A stretch of DNA of 64,000 nucleotides from Oscillospiraceae bacterium (GTDB taxonomy: Bacteria > Bacillota > Clostridia > Oscillospirales > Ruminococcaceae): the NCBI GenBank assembly GCA_017432285.1, contig JAFRJM010000016.1, forward strand, positions 1 to 64,000, written 5' to 3'. The position numbers and the translations under genes are program-made. The notes under the pieces were generated by a model. That model ran no database searches and was not told the origin of the DNA. It saw only the letters and a program-made list of their open reading frames with translations. This document shows positions 10,376-19,135 of this stretch, in pieces (position 1 is the first letter of the stretch; each line of letters begins with the position of its first letter).

Positions 10376-12700
10376 ATGCTGTCTTTGAACAACGGCTGGG
10401 AGTTCACCCCCGAATGGAATGAGGACTTTCTTCATTTCCGCACGAGGGAAGAGAAGGTGCGCCTTCCCCACAATGTGAAAGAGGAGCCGCTTCACTACAT
10501 CGATCATAAGAGCTATGAGATGATCAGCGGGTACCGCAAAAAGGTCACGATCCCCATGGCAGCCGAAGGCAAGAGAGTATTCATCTGTTTTGAAGGTGCT
10601 GCTCATATTGCAACAGTATATGTCAACGGTGAAGAGAAACTGACACATCTGGGAGGATATACTGCGTTCGAGGTTGAACTTACTTCCTACGCGACGGCAG
10701 GAGATACCTTTGAGGTTGCGGTGAAGCTTGACAGCACCGAGAATCCTACGATCCCTCCATTCGGGTATGTAATAGATTATCTCACCTACGGAGGTATATA
10801 CCGGCCAGTATGGATGGATATCAGGGAGCGGGATTATATAACCGATGTTTTTGTTACCACTCCGGACCTTAAGACAGCTGTAGTGCGTTTTGAGACAAAC
10901 AAAAGCACGACTTTGGAGAAGACAGTCAGGATCCTGGACGATGACGGCGGTATTCTTGCTCAGGCATCAACGCTGAGTTCAGAAGTGACACTGGATGTCT
11001 TTGAAGCAAAGCCGTGGGATCTTGAGAGTCCTAATCTGTACAGATGTGTCGTGTCATTGGAGAATGGCGGAGAAAAAACAGTTTGGTTCGGATTCAGGAC
11101 CGCAGTGTTCAAAGCAGATGGATTTTATCTGAATGGCAAGAAGACATTCCTGCGCGGACTTGACCGCCATCAGAGCTATCCCTATGTAGGGTATGCGGTC
11201 CCTGACAGCCTTCAGGTCGAAGATGCAAGGATACTCAAGGAGGAGCTGGCCTGCACCGCAGTCCGCACTTCGCACTATCCCCAGTCTCAGTCTTTCATAG
11301 ATGCATGCGACCGTTTGGGCCTTCTTGTCTTTACTGAGATCCCCGGGTGGCAGCACATCGGAGATGAAGATTGGAAAGATGTAGCCTGCAAACAGGTCGA
11401 GGAGATGGTCCTTCAGTACAGGAACCATCCGTCCATCGTGCTCTGGGGCGTAAGAATAAATGAGAGCCAGGACGACGATGCTTTCTATGAAAGGACGAAC
11501 CGTATAGCTCATGAGCTGGATCCCAGCAGACAGACTTCCGGCGTCAGGTATCTTAAGAAAAGCCATCTGCTGGAAGATGTATATGCGTTCAACGACTTTA
11601 CTCATTCAGGGGACAACGAGCCTATCACGGTAAAGTCAAAAGTCACTCCCGACATGTCGAAAGGACTTCTTATCTCAGAGGCTAACGGACACATGTTCCC
11701 GACAAAATCCTTTGACAAATCCGAAGTGAGGCAGGAACATGCGCTTCGTCATGCACGAGTCATGAACGCCGCGATGGGAACTGGTGAACATGCCGGATGT
11801 TTCGAGTGGTGCATGTTCGATTATCCTACTCACAAGGACTTTGGTTCCGGAGACAGAGTATGTTATCACGGCGTGATGGACGCGTTCCGCAACCCGAAAC
11901 TGGCAGCAAGTGTCTATGCTATGCAGGGCGATGATAATCCGGTCCTGGAGGTCGGGTCATCGATGGACATCGGGGATTATCCGGGAGGAATGCTGAAAGA
12001 TGTATATGTTTTCTCCAACGGTGATTCGGTAAAGCTCTATAAGAACGGGGCTTTTGTAAGTGAATTTACCAAGACAGATTTTACTGCTCTTCCTCATGGC
12101 CCTATGCTGGTGGATGACACGATAGGTGACCTTCTGCGTTCGCAGGAAGGATTTACCGGAAACAAGGAAAAACTGCTGCATGATTGTCTGCTCTCCGCTT
12201 CACGGAACGGCGCTAACGGAATGCCGATAAAGGACCTGCTGAAGATGGGCTGGGCTATGCTCAGATATCACCTGACCTACAGTGAGGGCGTGGATCTGTA
12301 TGGGAAATATGTAGGAAACTGGGGCGGTGAAGCTACAGTCTGGCGATTCGACAGTATTAAAGACGGCAATGTTGTATGTTCAAAAACGTTATGCCCGTCT
12401 GCAGATCTCCATATTGAAGCGAAAACGAGCACGGATGTCCTGACCGAAGGTGATACATATGATATGGCTGCTGTGCGCATTCGTATCATGAACGAATACG
12501 GCAATGTGGCTAGTTATGCACAGCTTCCGATATCTTTCCGCACCGAAGGGGAGATAGAACTTGTAGGCCCAAAAGCAGCGTGTGCCGAAGGCGGTATGAC
12601 TGGAACGTATGTCAGGACCACAGGGAATAAAGGAACTGGCAAACTGTTTATCGAAGCGCCTGGCCTGGATCCGGTCGTTCTTGATTTCAGAGTGAAATAA
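10376..12700 (+). CDS. Glycoside hydrolase family 2 protein
   Basis: A 774-residue GH2 enzyme (beta-galactosidase, beta-glucuronidase and beta-mannosidase family). It has an N-terminal jelly-roll (about 1-160), an immunoglobulin-like domain (to about 240), a TIM barrel, and C-terminal beta domains from about 530. In the barrel the acid/base glutamate is Glu363 in VLWGVRINES and the likely nucleophile is Glu435 in LLISEANGHMF. There is no signal peptide, so it acts in the cytoplasm. The substrate cannot be read from the sequence. It follows folT by 14 bases with its own GTAGGAGATACC site, an unusual partner for folate genes. Confidence 0.9.
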   Translation: MLSLNNGWEFTPEWNEDFLHFRTREEKVRLPHNVKEEPLHYIDHKSYEMISGYRKKVTIPMAAEGKRVFICFEGAAHIATVYVNGEEKLTHLGGYTAFEVELTSYATAGDTFEVAVKLDSTENPTIPPFGYVIDYLTYGGIYRPVWMDIRERDYITDVFVTTPDLKTAVVRFETNKSTTLEKTVRILDDDGGILAQASTLSSEVTLDVFEAKPWDLESPNLYRCVVSLENGGEKTVWFGFRTAVFKADGFYLNGKKTFLRGLDRHQSYPYVGYAVPDSLQVEDARILKEELACTAVRTSHYPQSQSFIDACDRLGLLVFTEIPGWQHIGDEDWKDVACKQVEEMVLQYRNHPSIVLWGVRINESQDDDAFYERTNRIAHELDPSRQTSGVRYLKKSHLLEDVYAFNDFTHSGDNEPITVKSKVTPDMSKGLLISEANGHMFPTKSFDKSEVRQEHALRHARVMNAAMGTGEHAGCFEWCMFDYPTHKDFGSGDRVCYHGVMDAFRNPKLAASVYAMQGDDNPVLEVGSSMDIGDYPGGMLKDVYVFSNGDSVKLYKNGAFVSEFTKTDFTALPHGPMLVDDTIGDLLRSQEGFTGNKEKLLHDCLLSASRNGANGMPIKDLLKMGWAMLRYHLTYSEGVDLYGKYVGNWGGEATVWRFDSIKDGNVVCSKTLCPSADLHIEAKTSTDVLTEGDTYDMAAVRIRIMNEYGNVASYAQLPISFRTEGEIELVGPKAACAEGGMTGTYVRTTGNKGTGKLFIEAPGLDPVVLDFRVK

Positions 12701-12716
12701 CATATTAATACAAGAA

Positions 12717-12762
12717 GTACGGCGATTATCTCATAAGAGATATTCGCCGTACGTTTCTTTTG
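12717..12762 (+). terminator. Terminator of the folate-GH2 operon
   Basis: A 16-bp stem with one mismatch (12717-12732 with 12737-12752, loop ATAA) is followed by GTTTCTTTT. It sits 16 bases after the GH2 stop. Confidence 0.85.
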
Positions 12763-12796
12763 TAACGGAGATCGTATTCTGCCTGCTCGTGAACAT

Positions 12797-12946
12797 CCTC
12801 TTTGCGGACATAAAGACCGGACCGGCAAGGGTCTATAACCTTCACCCTTTTGAATATCAGTCTCTGAAGTGTTGGCATGAGCGCGAACAGCCTCTTTGCG
12901 GATGAAAAGTGCTCAGCCATAAATGGAATCCGCCTCTTTGAGCGGA
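12797..12946. repeat. Three dispersed copies of a CCTCTTTG-centred repeat
   Basis: CCTCTTTGCGGA occurs at 12797-12808 and 12891-12902, each preceded by GNGAACANC. A variant, CGCCTCTTTGAGCGGA, lies at 12931-12946 and folds into a TCCGC/GCGGA hairpin on the minus strand. All lie in a 560-base stretch with no recognisable gene. They may be binding sites, parts of a small RNA, or a decayed repeated coding segment. Confidence 0.5.
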
Positions 12947-12956
12947 AATGATTTGA

Positions 12957-13127
12957 TCAGCCAGCGTGTGGGATGCTGATAGGTTTTGAGACTTGCTGTG
13001 GAGCAAGCTTGATCTTCTTTCTCTCTCTCAATTGAAGCACATAAGCATCGTCCGGGAAGTCACCTTCGAGATCGTCATCAAAGAGAAGGAAGAGAGAAGC
13101 TATAAAACGGTAGATCTTATCTGACAT
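12957..13127 (-). CDS. Putative 56-residue small protein
   Basis: A short ORF on the minus strand begins MSDKIYRFIASLFLLFDDD and ends PISIPHAG. A strong GGAGG (13136-13140) lies 8 bases before the ATG, and a TATAAT on the minus strand (13185-13180) lies upstream. The N-terminus is hydrophobic and then strongly acidic; the second half is basic. I recognise no family. It stands alone between two terminators, so it may be a free-standing small gene or the remnant of a larger one. Confidence 0.45.
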   Translation of the reverse strand: MSDKIYRFIASLFLLFDDDLEGDFPDDAYVLQLRERKKIKLAPQQVSKPISIPHAG

Positions 13128-13186
13128 TCAAGCGCCCTCCTGTTTGAATCTTAATTTTTTGAATTGCTTCTATGCTTATATTATAG

Positions 13187-13218
13187 AAAAAGTACTGTCC
13201 AAAAAAACGGACAGTACT
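13187..13218 (-). terminator. Terminator of the methyltransferase operon
   Basis: A perfect 10-bp stem, AGTACTGTCC (13191-13200) with GGACAGTACT (13209-13218), is followed by TTTT on the minus strand. It lies 48 bases past the methyltransferase stop. Confidence 0.8.
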
Positions 13219-13265
13219 CTGTGATTTTTTGAAAAATTTTTAATCGGGGAAATAGCAAGAAGATC

Positions 13266-13988
13266 TTAAACAGTTGCTTTCAGAAAGCATGCTCCGGAAT
13301 GGGACGATAATGCAGAGCAGGAGGTGAATCCTGCGGATTCCAGAAGATCTGCTTCATGCTCCAGTGTCAAAGGAATATCGAAATGAACGAGCGCATCAGT
13401 GGGAAGATGCTCTTTTTTTCGTTTCTCATCATAAACATTCAGCAGCAGTGTTTCCTCTTCATCGCAGCATGCATAGTAATCGCAGTTTATGAAAACACCG
13501 TTCCCGTTCAGGCAGGATCTGATCTTTTTGTACAGACCCTGCTTTTGTTTGGGAAGAAGATGGTGGAGCGATTCAAATGAGATCACAGCATCATAAATGT
13601 TCTCTCCAAAAGGATATTTCAGATAATCTGCCTGAATGATATTAACCTCCGGGTGTTTTGATAAAAGTTCATTGATCATTGCTGTGCTCAGATCGATACC
13701 GGTGAAGTCAGTGTTCGGGAAACAGGGGATAATCTGATCCAATTCCAGTCCGCTTCCGCACCCGAGGTCCAGAATGACACGAGCATCCGGCGGGATATAT
13801 TTCGGGAATGTCCTGTATGCTTCGTCCCAGCGCTCCATATGCGGAACATAATCATCGATGCGCACATCGAAAAAAGAGGCCATTTCCTCTAACGGGACAT
13901 CCTTCGTTTCTTTCAGCCACCATTTAAGACCGAACATGTGGTCTTCGATGCTGTCGCGTATTCTTATGTCCAGATTTGTCCGTATCAT
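13266..13988 (-). CDS. Class I SAM-dependent methyltransferase
   Basis: A 240-residue methyltransferase with motif I VILDLGCGSG (about 91-100), an acidic strand end FTGIDLS (about 115-121) and IIQADYLKYPF (motif II/III). The ~60-residue N-terminal extension mentions no known domain. The substrate is unknown. Its start overlaps the dehydrogenase stop by four bases, so it is coupled to that gene in a minus-strand operon with a GDPD-like protein at the head. Confidence 0.85.
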   Translation of the reverse strand: MIRTNLDIRIRDSIEDHMFGLKWWLKETKDVPLEEMASFFDVRIDDYVPHMERWDEAYRTFPKYIPPDARVILDLGCGSGLELDQIIPCFPNTDFTGIDLSTAMINELLSKHPEVNIIQADYLKYPFGENIYDAVISFESLHHLLPKQKQGLYKKIRSCLNGNGVFINCDYYACCDEEETLLLNVYDEKRKKEHLPTDALVHFDIPLTLEHEADLLESAGFTSCSALSSHSGACFLKATV

Positions 13989-15151
13989 AAACAGTCATTC
14001 AGTATCTGTACGACGTCTTCGTGAGTAAGAGGCACATATGAATTGCTGCATCTGCCTCTCAAGTCAGCATGGGTTGCTATGTCGTCAAAATCGGTGCTTC
14101 CGATGCCGAGGCTTGTCAGATTTGTAGCGATCCCTATACTTCCAAGAAAATCTTCGAGACAATTTATACTTTCTTCTGCCAGCTGGTATTCATTTTCTCC
14201 GCTAAGATTCCATACGTTTCTGGCGAATCTGGCAAATCTTGGGGCTACAGATGGATCTTTCCTGAGGATGAACCGCATCCATCTGGGAGTCAATATTGAG
14301 AGTATCTCACCGTGAGTTACGTCATATACCGCAGAGAACTCATGGCCGATTGCATGACATGTTTTGCCGGGATACAGCTTGCCGTAATCAAGGATCCCGC
14401 TACAGGCCAGTGAAGAAGCCCACATAAGGTTCGCCCTTGCGTCGTAATTATCCGGGTTTTCGAGAACTGCTGGGAGATCATGTATAACTGTGCGCATTAT
14501 CGTCTCAGCCAGTCCGTCACTGATCTCGCTCGAGTCGGTCCTTGAAAAATACGCTTCCATTGCATGGCTTAAGATGTCTGCGGACCCGCATGCTGTCTGG
14601 TATTTGGGAACAGAGAAGGTATATGTTGGGTCGCAGAATGAAACTACGGGATATGAGAATACGGAGCTGTATTTCTCTTTTGTCGATATGTTGGAGATGA
14701 CACCTTTGTTATCGAATTCGGAACCTGTAGCGCTCAGCGTAAGGATAACGATAACTGGCAGTGACCTTCTGCCTGAGCGGGAATCCAGAACCATGTTCCA
14801 AAGATCCCCTTCGCAGAAAGTACCTGTAGCGATCGCTTTGGCGCAGTCAATGACGCTGCCTCCGCCTACGGCGAGAACTGCGTCGATGCCGTTCTCTCTG
14901 CAAAGAGCTGCTCCGCGTTCAACAGTCTCGATCCGTGGGTTAGGTTCAACTCCGGAGCATTCAGTAATGATGAAACTGTTTGATGACAACAGACCGGTGA
15001 TCTCATCATACAGCCCAGATTTCTTAATGGAACCTCCGCCGTAAGTCAGCAGTATATTCTTTCCAAACCGGTTCAGCACGTCAGGAAGTTGCGAGATCAC
15101 GCCTTTTCCGAACTTTATTTCTGTAGGGATATAATGTTTGAAGTTTTCCAT
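13985..15151 (-). CDS. Iron-containing alcohol dehydrogenase
   Basis: A 388-residue group III (iron) alcohol dehydrogenase, closest in style to NADH-dependent butanol dehydrogenases: MENFKHYIPTEIKFGKG at the start, the nucleotide loop AVGGGSVIDCAKAIA, and the metal ligands in SADILSHAMEAYF and CHAIGHEFSAVYDVTHGE. It would reduce an aldehyde to an alcohol. An in-frame ATG at 15163 exists, but family alignment by eye and GGGGTG before 15151 favour the shorter start. It lies between the GDPD-like and methyltransferase genes; the joint role of the three is not clear. Confidence 0.9.
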   Translation of the reverse strand: MENFKHYIPTEIKFGKGVISQLPDVLNRFGKNILLTYGGGSIKKSGLYDEITGLLSSNSFIITECSGVEPNPRIETVERGAALCRENGIDAVLAVGGGSVIDCAKAIATGTFCEGDLWNMVLDSRSGRRSLPVIVILTLSATGSEFDNKGVISNISTKEKYSSVFSYPVVSFCDPTYTFSVPKYQTACGSADILSHAMEAYFSRTDSSEISDGLAETIMRTVIHDLPAVLENPDNYDARANLMWASSLACSGILDYGKLYPGKTCHAIGHEFSAVYDVTHGEILSILTPRWMRFILRKDPSVAPRFARFARNVWNLSGENEYQLAEESINCLEDFLGSIGIATNLTSLGIGSTDFDDIATHADLRGRCSNSYVPLTHEDVVQILNDCL

Positions 15152-15166
15152 GTTGCACCCCATGTA

Positions 15167-16021
15167 TTAAAACTCTGCTTTTGGCTTTCCGTCTGAGAAA
15201 ATAACGGATTCAACGCCGTAGATCTCCTTGGCATCGCTTCGGCTGGCCTCATCGGTCACTCCTCTGAGGATAACAAAACTTCCCATAGTGACAGGAGCCC
15301 AATAGTAACGGCTGTACAGTTCTTTTGTCGTATCAAAGAACTGGGGTCGTGTTTTCATGTTCGACATCATCCTGTTTACAGACTGGAATTCTTTATCTGA
15401 CAGATCGGATTCCTCTCTGGGAAGCATGAGCATTCCCCGGACGATGTTGGAATAGTTCTTGGCATAGTAATGTATCACGTCCAGGTTATGGCTCTCAACA
15501 GCGCAGAAGAAACGGTACGGATAAAACACGTTTGTGACTGTATCACAGAATGCGGATACCTCTTTGGGATCATGGCTGTCAGGATGCAGGTTAAGCAGGA
15601 GAGGTGCGCGTTTTTCGCGTTGTTCCATTGCGGTAAGCACATCTTCCAGTTTAGTTACGGTCTTTCCGTTATCGTCCTGGATCTCGGACAATTCTTTGAA
15701 CTCGAGATCACGTATCCTATGAACTGAACCATCCTGATCGATGACTGAATCCTCACCAAAAAGGATGGCTTTTCCATCTTTTGTGAGTCTTACATCGACG
15801 CGGCTTCCGTAACTCAGATCAGCTGCATACATCACAGAACTATATGAATTTGGCTCAGCCTTTTCGTCGCCGAACCAGAGACCTTTATCTGCATAGCTCC
15901 GGTGTGTGAATCTGCGTTTTACCCTAGGAAACAGGCCTTCGCCGTTTGTGACTACCACGTATATAGCCAGCAGTATCATTGCCGCGCGTATACCTGTATT
16001 CCATATCTGTTCAAATGACAT
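15167..16021 (-). CDS. GDPD-like membrane-anchored protein, probably inactive as a phosphodiesterase
   Basis: A 284-residue protein with one N-terminal transmembrane helix (about 11-27) and a glycerophosphodiester phosphodiesterase-like TIM barrel. Active GDPDs need HR(G), ExD and HD. Here the places read THRSYADKG, RVDVRLTKDGK and LFGEDSV, so the glutamate and the second catalytic histidine are lost. A canonical relative lies at 27569-28420. AAGGATC precedes the ATG. It heads an operon with the alcohol dehydrogenase and methyltransferase. A binding or regulatory role is possible; enzymatic activity looks unlikely. Confidence 0.7.
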   Translation of the reverse strand: MSFEQIWNTGIRAAMILLAIYVVVTNGEGLFPRVKRRFTHRSYADKGLWFGDEKAEPNSYSSVMYAADLSYGSRVDVRLTKDGKAILFGEDSVIDQDGSVHRIRDLEFKELSEIQDDNGKTVTKLEDVLTAMEQREKRAPLLLNLHPDSHDPKEVSAFCDTVTNVFYPYRFFCAVESHNLDVIHYYAKNYSNIVRGMLMLPREESDLSDKEFQSVNRMMSNMKTRPQFFDTTKELYSRYYWAPVTMGSFVILRGVTDEASRSDAKEIYGVESVIFSDGKPKAEF

Positions 16022-16096
16022 TTTTGATCCTTCCGTGAGAAATAGTTGTATCCATTTTACAACAAACTAAATAAAGTCTGAACGATGCAATGAGTA

Positions 16097-16125
16097 TTGG
16101 CAAAGAAAAAAAGTGAATATATAAT
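16097..16125 (+). promoter_or_regulatory. Promoter of the LTA-synthase-like gene (leaderless arrangement)
   Basis: TTGGCA (16097-16102) and TATAAT (16120-16125) are 17 bases apart. The ATG at 16132 comes after only six further bases, where transcription should begin, and there is no Shine-Dalgarno sequence. The mRNA would start at or beside the start codon. Confidence 0.75.
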
Positions 16126-16131
16126 TTGCCT

Positions 16132-18186
16132 ATGAGCAAAACCAAGACAAAAATCAAATATGTCAATAATAATCAGCCCCGCAGAAGGATGACGGGTTTC
16201 CTACACTCATCTTTTCTTGCATTGGGGCTTGTTTATTTGGAGTTGCTTCTTCAAAAAACAGCTACTAATATGCACGGCGCCGGTCGGTACCCTATCATTA
16301 TCCTTCTTGCAATCGGAACCGGCATGATGATCGAAACTGCAGTCGGTCTGTTGCGCTCCTCGAAAGCAAAAGCTGTTATCAGAGTCATACTGCTTGAGAT
16401 CCTAACACTGTGGTATCTTGTGGCGTATTTCACGGACAACTCATACAGGGTATTCATGGATCTGTCTTCCATAATCAGCGGAGCGAAGGATGTCGTGAAC
16501 GAATTTTCGGATACGCTTTGGATAATCGTGACAGCTGGTTTTCCGAAGATTGTTCTTTACCATATTCCTGTACTGATATATGTGATCCTGCTGCTGTTTG
16601 CATGTGAGCAGAGAAGACGAAAACTGTCTGTATCCGTGCTGCTCTGCCTATTCAGTGTTTTTATGCTGTTCATCGGAACGCTTGTGTTATACAGGAATGC
16701 GGAATCAAGAGCCAAATTAACTACTGATTACAATTATGATACATCAGTCAGGAGCCTTGGTATGATTCCTTCATTTGTAGCTGATATCAGATACAAATTG
16801 TTTGGAAACCCATATGAAGGTACGTTCATAGACAATGAAGAAGAACAAGAAGAGGAAGCACCTACTGAGGAAACCACCGAGACCGAAGAACCTGTAGTCT
16901 ATTTGAGGAATGAGATGCCTGTAGATTTCGACAGTCTGATCGAAGCTGCAGGCAGCGAAAAGCTGAAAGATGTATACAGGTATCTGTCTTCTCAAAAGGG
17001 ATCACTGCAGAATGAATATACAGGTCTGTTTGAGGGGAAGAATCTGATCCTTATCTGTGCTGAGGCTTTTTCGAAAGAAGTTATCGATCCGGAGCTGACT
17101 CCTGCACTGTACAGGATGGCTAATAAGGGGATAGTGTTTGAAGACTATTACCAGCCTGCTTGGGGAGGAAGTACATCTTCAGGGGAGTATTCTGTTTTGA
17201 CAGGTATCATCCCCGTTGATCTTGTGAATTCTGTTTACAGCGCTGTCGGAAAGGATCTCCGGTTCACGCTCGGAAATCAGCTGAGATCTCAGGGCTACTA
17301 CAGCGCCGGGTATCATGACGGCGAGTATACATATTATGACCGGCATAAGACCCATACATGGTTCGGCTACGATACATGGATGGGTAGAGGAAACGGCATG
17401 GAAGCCGGATGTCCGTTTACTTGGCCGGAAAGCGACCTTGACATGATGGAATATACGATTCCTATGTATATCGATCAGGATCATTTCAACATCTACTATA
17501 TGACGATAAGCGGCCACGCTTACTACAGTGTGAGCGGCAATGCCATATCCGACAAGAACTGGGATGCCGTAAAGGATCTTGACTACAGCTATCCGGTGCG
17601 CAGTTATCTTGCAGCGAATCTGGAGCTTGAATATGCGATGGAATACCTTCTCGAAGCTCTTGAAGAAGCGGGCAAAGCTGATGATACAGTGATAGTGCTC
17701 ACTGCAGACCATTACCCGTACGGCCTTGAGGACAGCACGGCGTGGGCTGTATCAGGAGACTGTCTTACAGATCTCTACGGATATAAAGCAGACAGCAATC
17801 CGGCAAGGGATCACAATGCTTTGATCATCTGGAGCGGGTGCCTTGAGGATATGGATCCGATCGTGGTCTCTGAGCCTACATATTCCTTGGATATAGTTCC
17901 TACGCTTTCCAATCTGTTCGGATTTGAGTTTGACTCGAGGTTCTTCGTGGGACGGGATGTCTTTTCTAACGAGGACCCGTTGGTGATATGGCAGGACCGT
18001 TCATGGATGACAGATAAAGGGTATTATGACGCTGTGGACAATACTTTCGTTCCTAAGGACGGGCAGGAAGTAAGTGACTCATACGTCGATACCATTAAAG
18101 CCAGGGTCCAGAACAGGTTCGCATACAGCAGAGTCGCACACGATTATGACATCCTGTCAATGGTATTTGACAGCGAATCAGACTAG
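16132..18186 (+). CDS. LTA synthase / sulfatase family membrane protein
   Basis: A 684-residue protein with five hydrophobic segments in the first ~190 residues and a large extracellular sulfatase-fold domain, the layout of lipoteichoic acid synthase (LtaS) and related phosphoglycerol transferases. Seen in the domain are CAEAFSKEVIDPELTP, the likely nucleophile region WGGSTSSGEYSVLTG, and the metal-binding LTADHYPYG. A Glu/Thr-rich linker (about 240-262) joins membrane part and domain. The TTG at 16126 overlaps the spacer after the -10 box, so ATG 16132 is used. It would polymerise glycerol phosphate or modify an envelope polymer; the exact acceptor is unknown. Confidence 0.85.
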   Translation: MSKTKTKIKYVNNNQPRRRMTGFLHSSFLALGLVYLELLLQKTATNMHGAGRYPIIILLAIGTGMMIETAVGLLRSSKAKAVIRVILLEILTLWYLVAYFTDNSYRVFMDLSSIISGAKDVVNEFSDTLWIIVTAGFPKIVLYHIPVLIYVILLLFACEQRRRKLSVSVLLCLFSVFMLFIGTLVLYRNAESRAKLTTDYNYDTSVRSLGMIPSFVADIRYKLFGNPYEGTFIDNEEEQEEEAPTEETTETEEPVVYLRNEMPVDFDSLIEAAGSEKLKDVYRYLSSQKGSLQNEYTGLFEGKNLILICAEAFSKEVIDPELTPALYRMANKGIVFEDYYQPAWGGSTSSGEYSVLTGIIPVDLVNSVYSAVGKDLRFTLGNQLRSQGYYSAGYHDGEYTYYDRHKTHTWFGYDTWMGRGNGMEAGCPFTWPESDLDMMEYTIPMYIDQDHFNIYYMTISGHAYYSVSGNAISDKNWDAVKDLDYSYPVRSYLAANLELEYAMEYLLEALEEAGKADDTVIVLTADHYPYGLEDSTAWAVSGDCLTDLYGYKADSNPARDHNALIIWSGCLEDMDPIVVSEPTYSLDIVPTLSNLFGFEFDSRFFVGRDVFSNEDPLVIWQDRSWMTDKGYYDAVDNTFVPKDGQEVSDSYVDTIKARVQNRFAYSRVAHDYDILSMVFDSESD

Positions 18187-18229
18187 TGTTGACCGGACGA
18201 TATGAGCGGCTTAGATGTATCAGGGAATA

Positions 18230-18258
18230 TTGAAAACGGCCTGCTGTTGTTCTATACT
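18230..18258 (+). promoter_or_regulatory. Promoter of the ascorbate-type PTS operon
   Basis: TTGAAA (18230-18235) and TATACT (18253-18258) are separated by 17 bases, about 50 bases before the IIA start. Confidence 0.55.
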
Positions 18259-18284
18259 GACAAGTGTTAAAAAATAATTATTTC

Positions 18285-18299
18285 TTGTACTATGTACAA
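18285..18299. promoter_or_regulatory. Palindrome in the PTS leader, possible operator
   Basis: TTGTAC-TAT-GTACAA is a perfect 6+6 inverted repeat just downstream of the expected transcription start and 11 bases before the IIA start codon. It could be an operator; the regulator is unknown and not encoded beside it. Confidence 0.35.
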
Positions 18300-18310
18300 A
18301 AAAGGAAGAT

Positions 18311-18751
18311 ATGCGGGAAGAAGTAATACCACTAAGCAATTTTCGTGTTGGAGTAAAAGCGGAGACTTGGCAGGAAGCGGTTCAGGCTGCAGGTCAGGTA
18401 CTTCTTGATTGCGGAAGCATCACTCAGCAGTATATTGATGAGATGATCCAGGCAGTATATGATCTGGGACCGTATATGGTGCTTATGCCGGGTTTTGCGC
18501 TGGCTCATGCAGAACCTTCACCAGCGGTTCTTAAAGACGATATGTCACTGATTCTCCTGGATAAACCTGTGGAGTTCCACAGTGAAAACGATCCGGTCAC
18601 TATTGTGTTATGTGTTGCATGTGTAAACAGGGACAGCCATAGGGAAGCTCTCATAAGAGTAGCTGCCGCCTTGATGGAAGATGATATCTATGACCGTCTG
18701 GCTTCTGCACAGACTGTAGAAGAGGCATATACGATCCTTCATGAGGACTGA
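18311..18751 (+). CDS. ulaC: PTS IIA component, ascorbate/fructose-mannitol type
   Basis: A 146-residue EIIA protein. The phosphorylated histidine is His66 in GFALAHAEPS, a pattern shared by UlaC and mannitol/fructose EIIA proteins. It passes phosphate from HPr to the IIB protein encoded next. AGGAAG precedes the ATG. The three-gene order IIA-IIB-IIC and the UlaA-type permease point to L-ascorbate or a related acid sugar, but no ascorbate-degrading enzymes lie here, so the substrate is uncertain. Confidence 0.88.
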   Translation: MREEVIPLSNFRVGVKAETWQEAVQAAGQVLLDCGSITQQYIDEMIQAVYDLGPYMVLMPGFALAHAEPSPAVLKDDMSLILLDKPVEFHSENDPVTIVLCVACVNRDSHREALIRVAAALMEDDIYDRLASAQTVEEAYTILHED

Positions 18752-18813
18752 AATAAACGGACAGCCGTTTATATATAATTTCTTTTAAAAAACAGTTAAA
18801 GGAGGAATGAGTA

Positions 18814-19107
18814 ATGGGGGATGATCTTAGAATTCAGGCAGTATGCGGTTTCGGCTGCGGTTCTTCACTGTTTTTGAGAATCAAGATCGACAAGGTCTTG
18901 AAAGAAAACGGTCTTACTGCCAGAACATTTTGCGGAGATGTTGGAACAGCTGCATCAACACCTTGTGATGTAATCTTCTGCTCCGAGGAAATAGCCGAAA
19001 GGCTGGAGAGCAGAGCTACTGTTCCGGTAGTCCGTATCAAGAACTTCCGTGATGAAGCGGAAGTTAAAGAAAAAGTTCTCGAGTTTTATTCGACACTTAA
19101 AGATTAA
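18814..19107 (+). CDS. ulaB: PTS IIB component, ascorbate type
   Basis: A 97-residue EIIB protein of the UlaB/lactose-like fold. The phosphorylated cysteine is Cys11 in AVCGFGCGSSLFLR, where the usual loop reads CGxGxGTS. AAAGGAGGAATGAGTA precedes the ATG. It lies 62 bases after IIA and 28 before IIC. Confidence 0.88.
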   Translation: MGDDLRIQAVCGFGCGSSLFLRIKIDKVLKENGLTARTFCGDVGTAASTPCDVIFCSEEIAERLESRATVPVVRIKNFRDEAEVKEKVLEFYSTLKD

Positions 19108-19135
19108 AGAATTATTTTTTGGAGGAATAATCTTT

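Noticed and set aside
13197-13202. TTGGAC as the -35 box of the small minus-strand ORF
   Set aside because: It is only 11 bases from the TATAAT and is part of the upstream gene's terminator stem.
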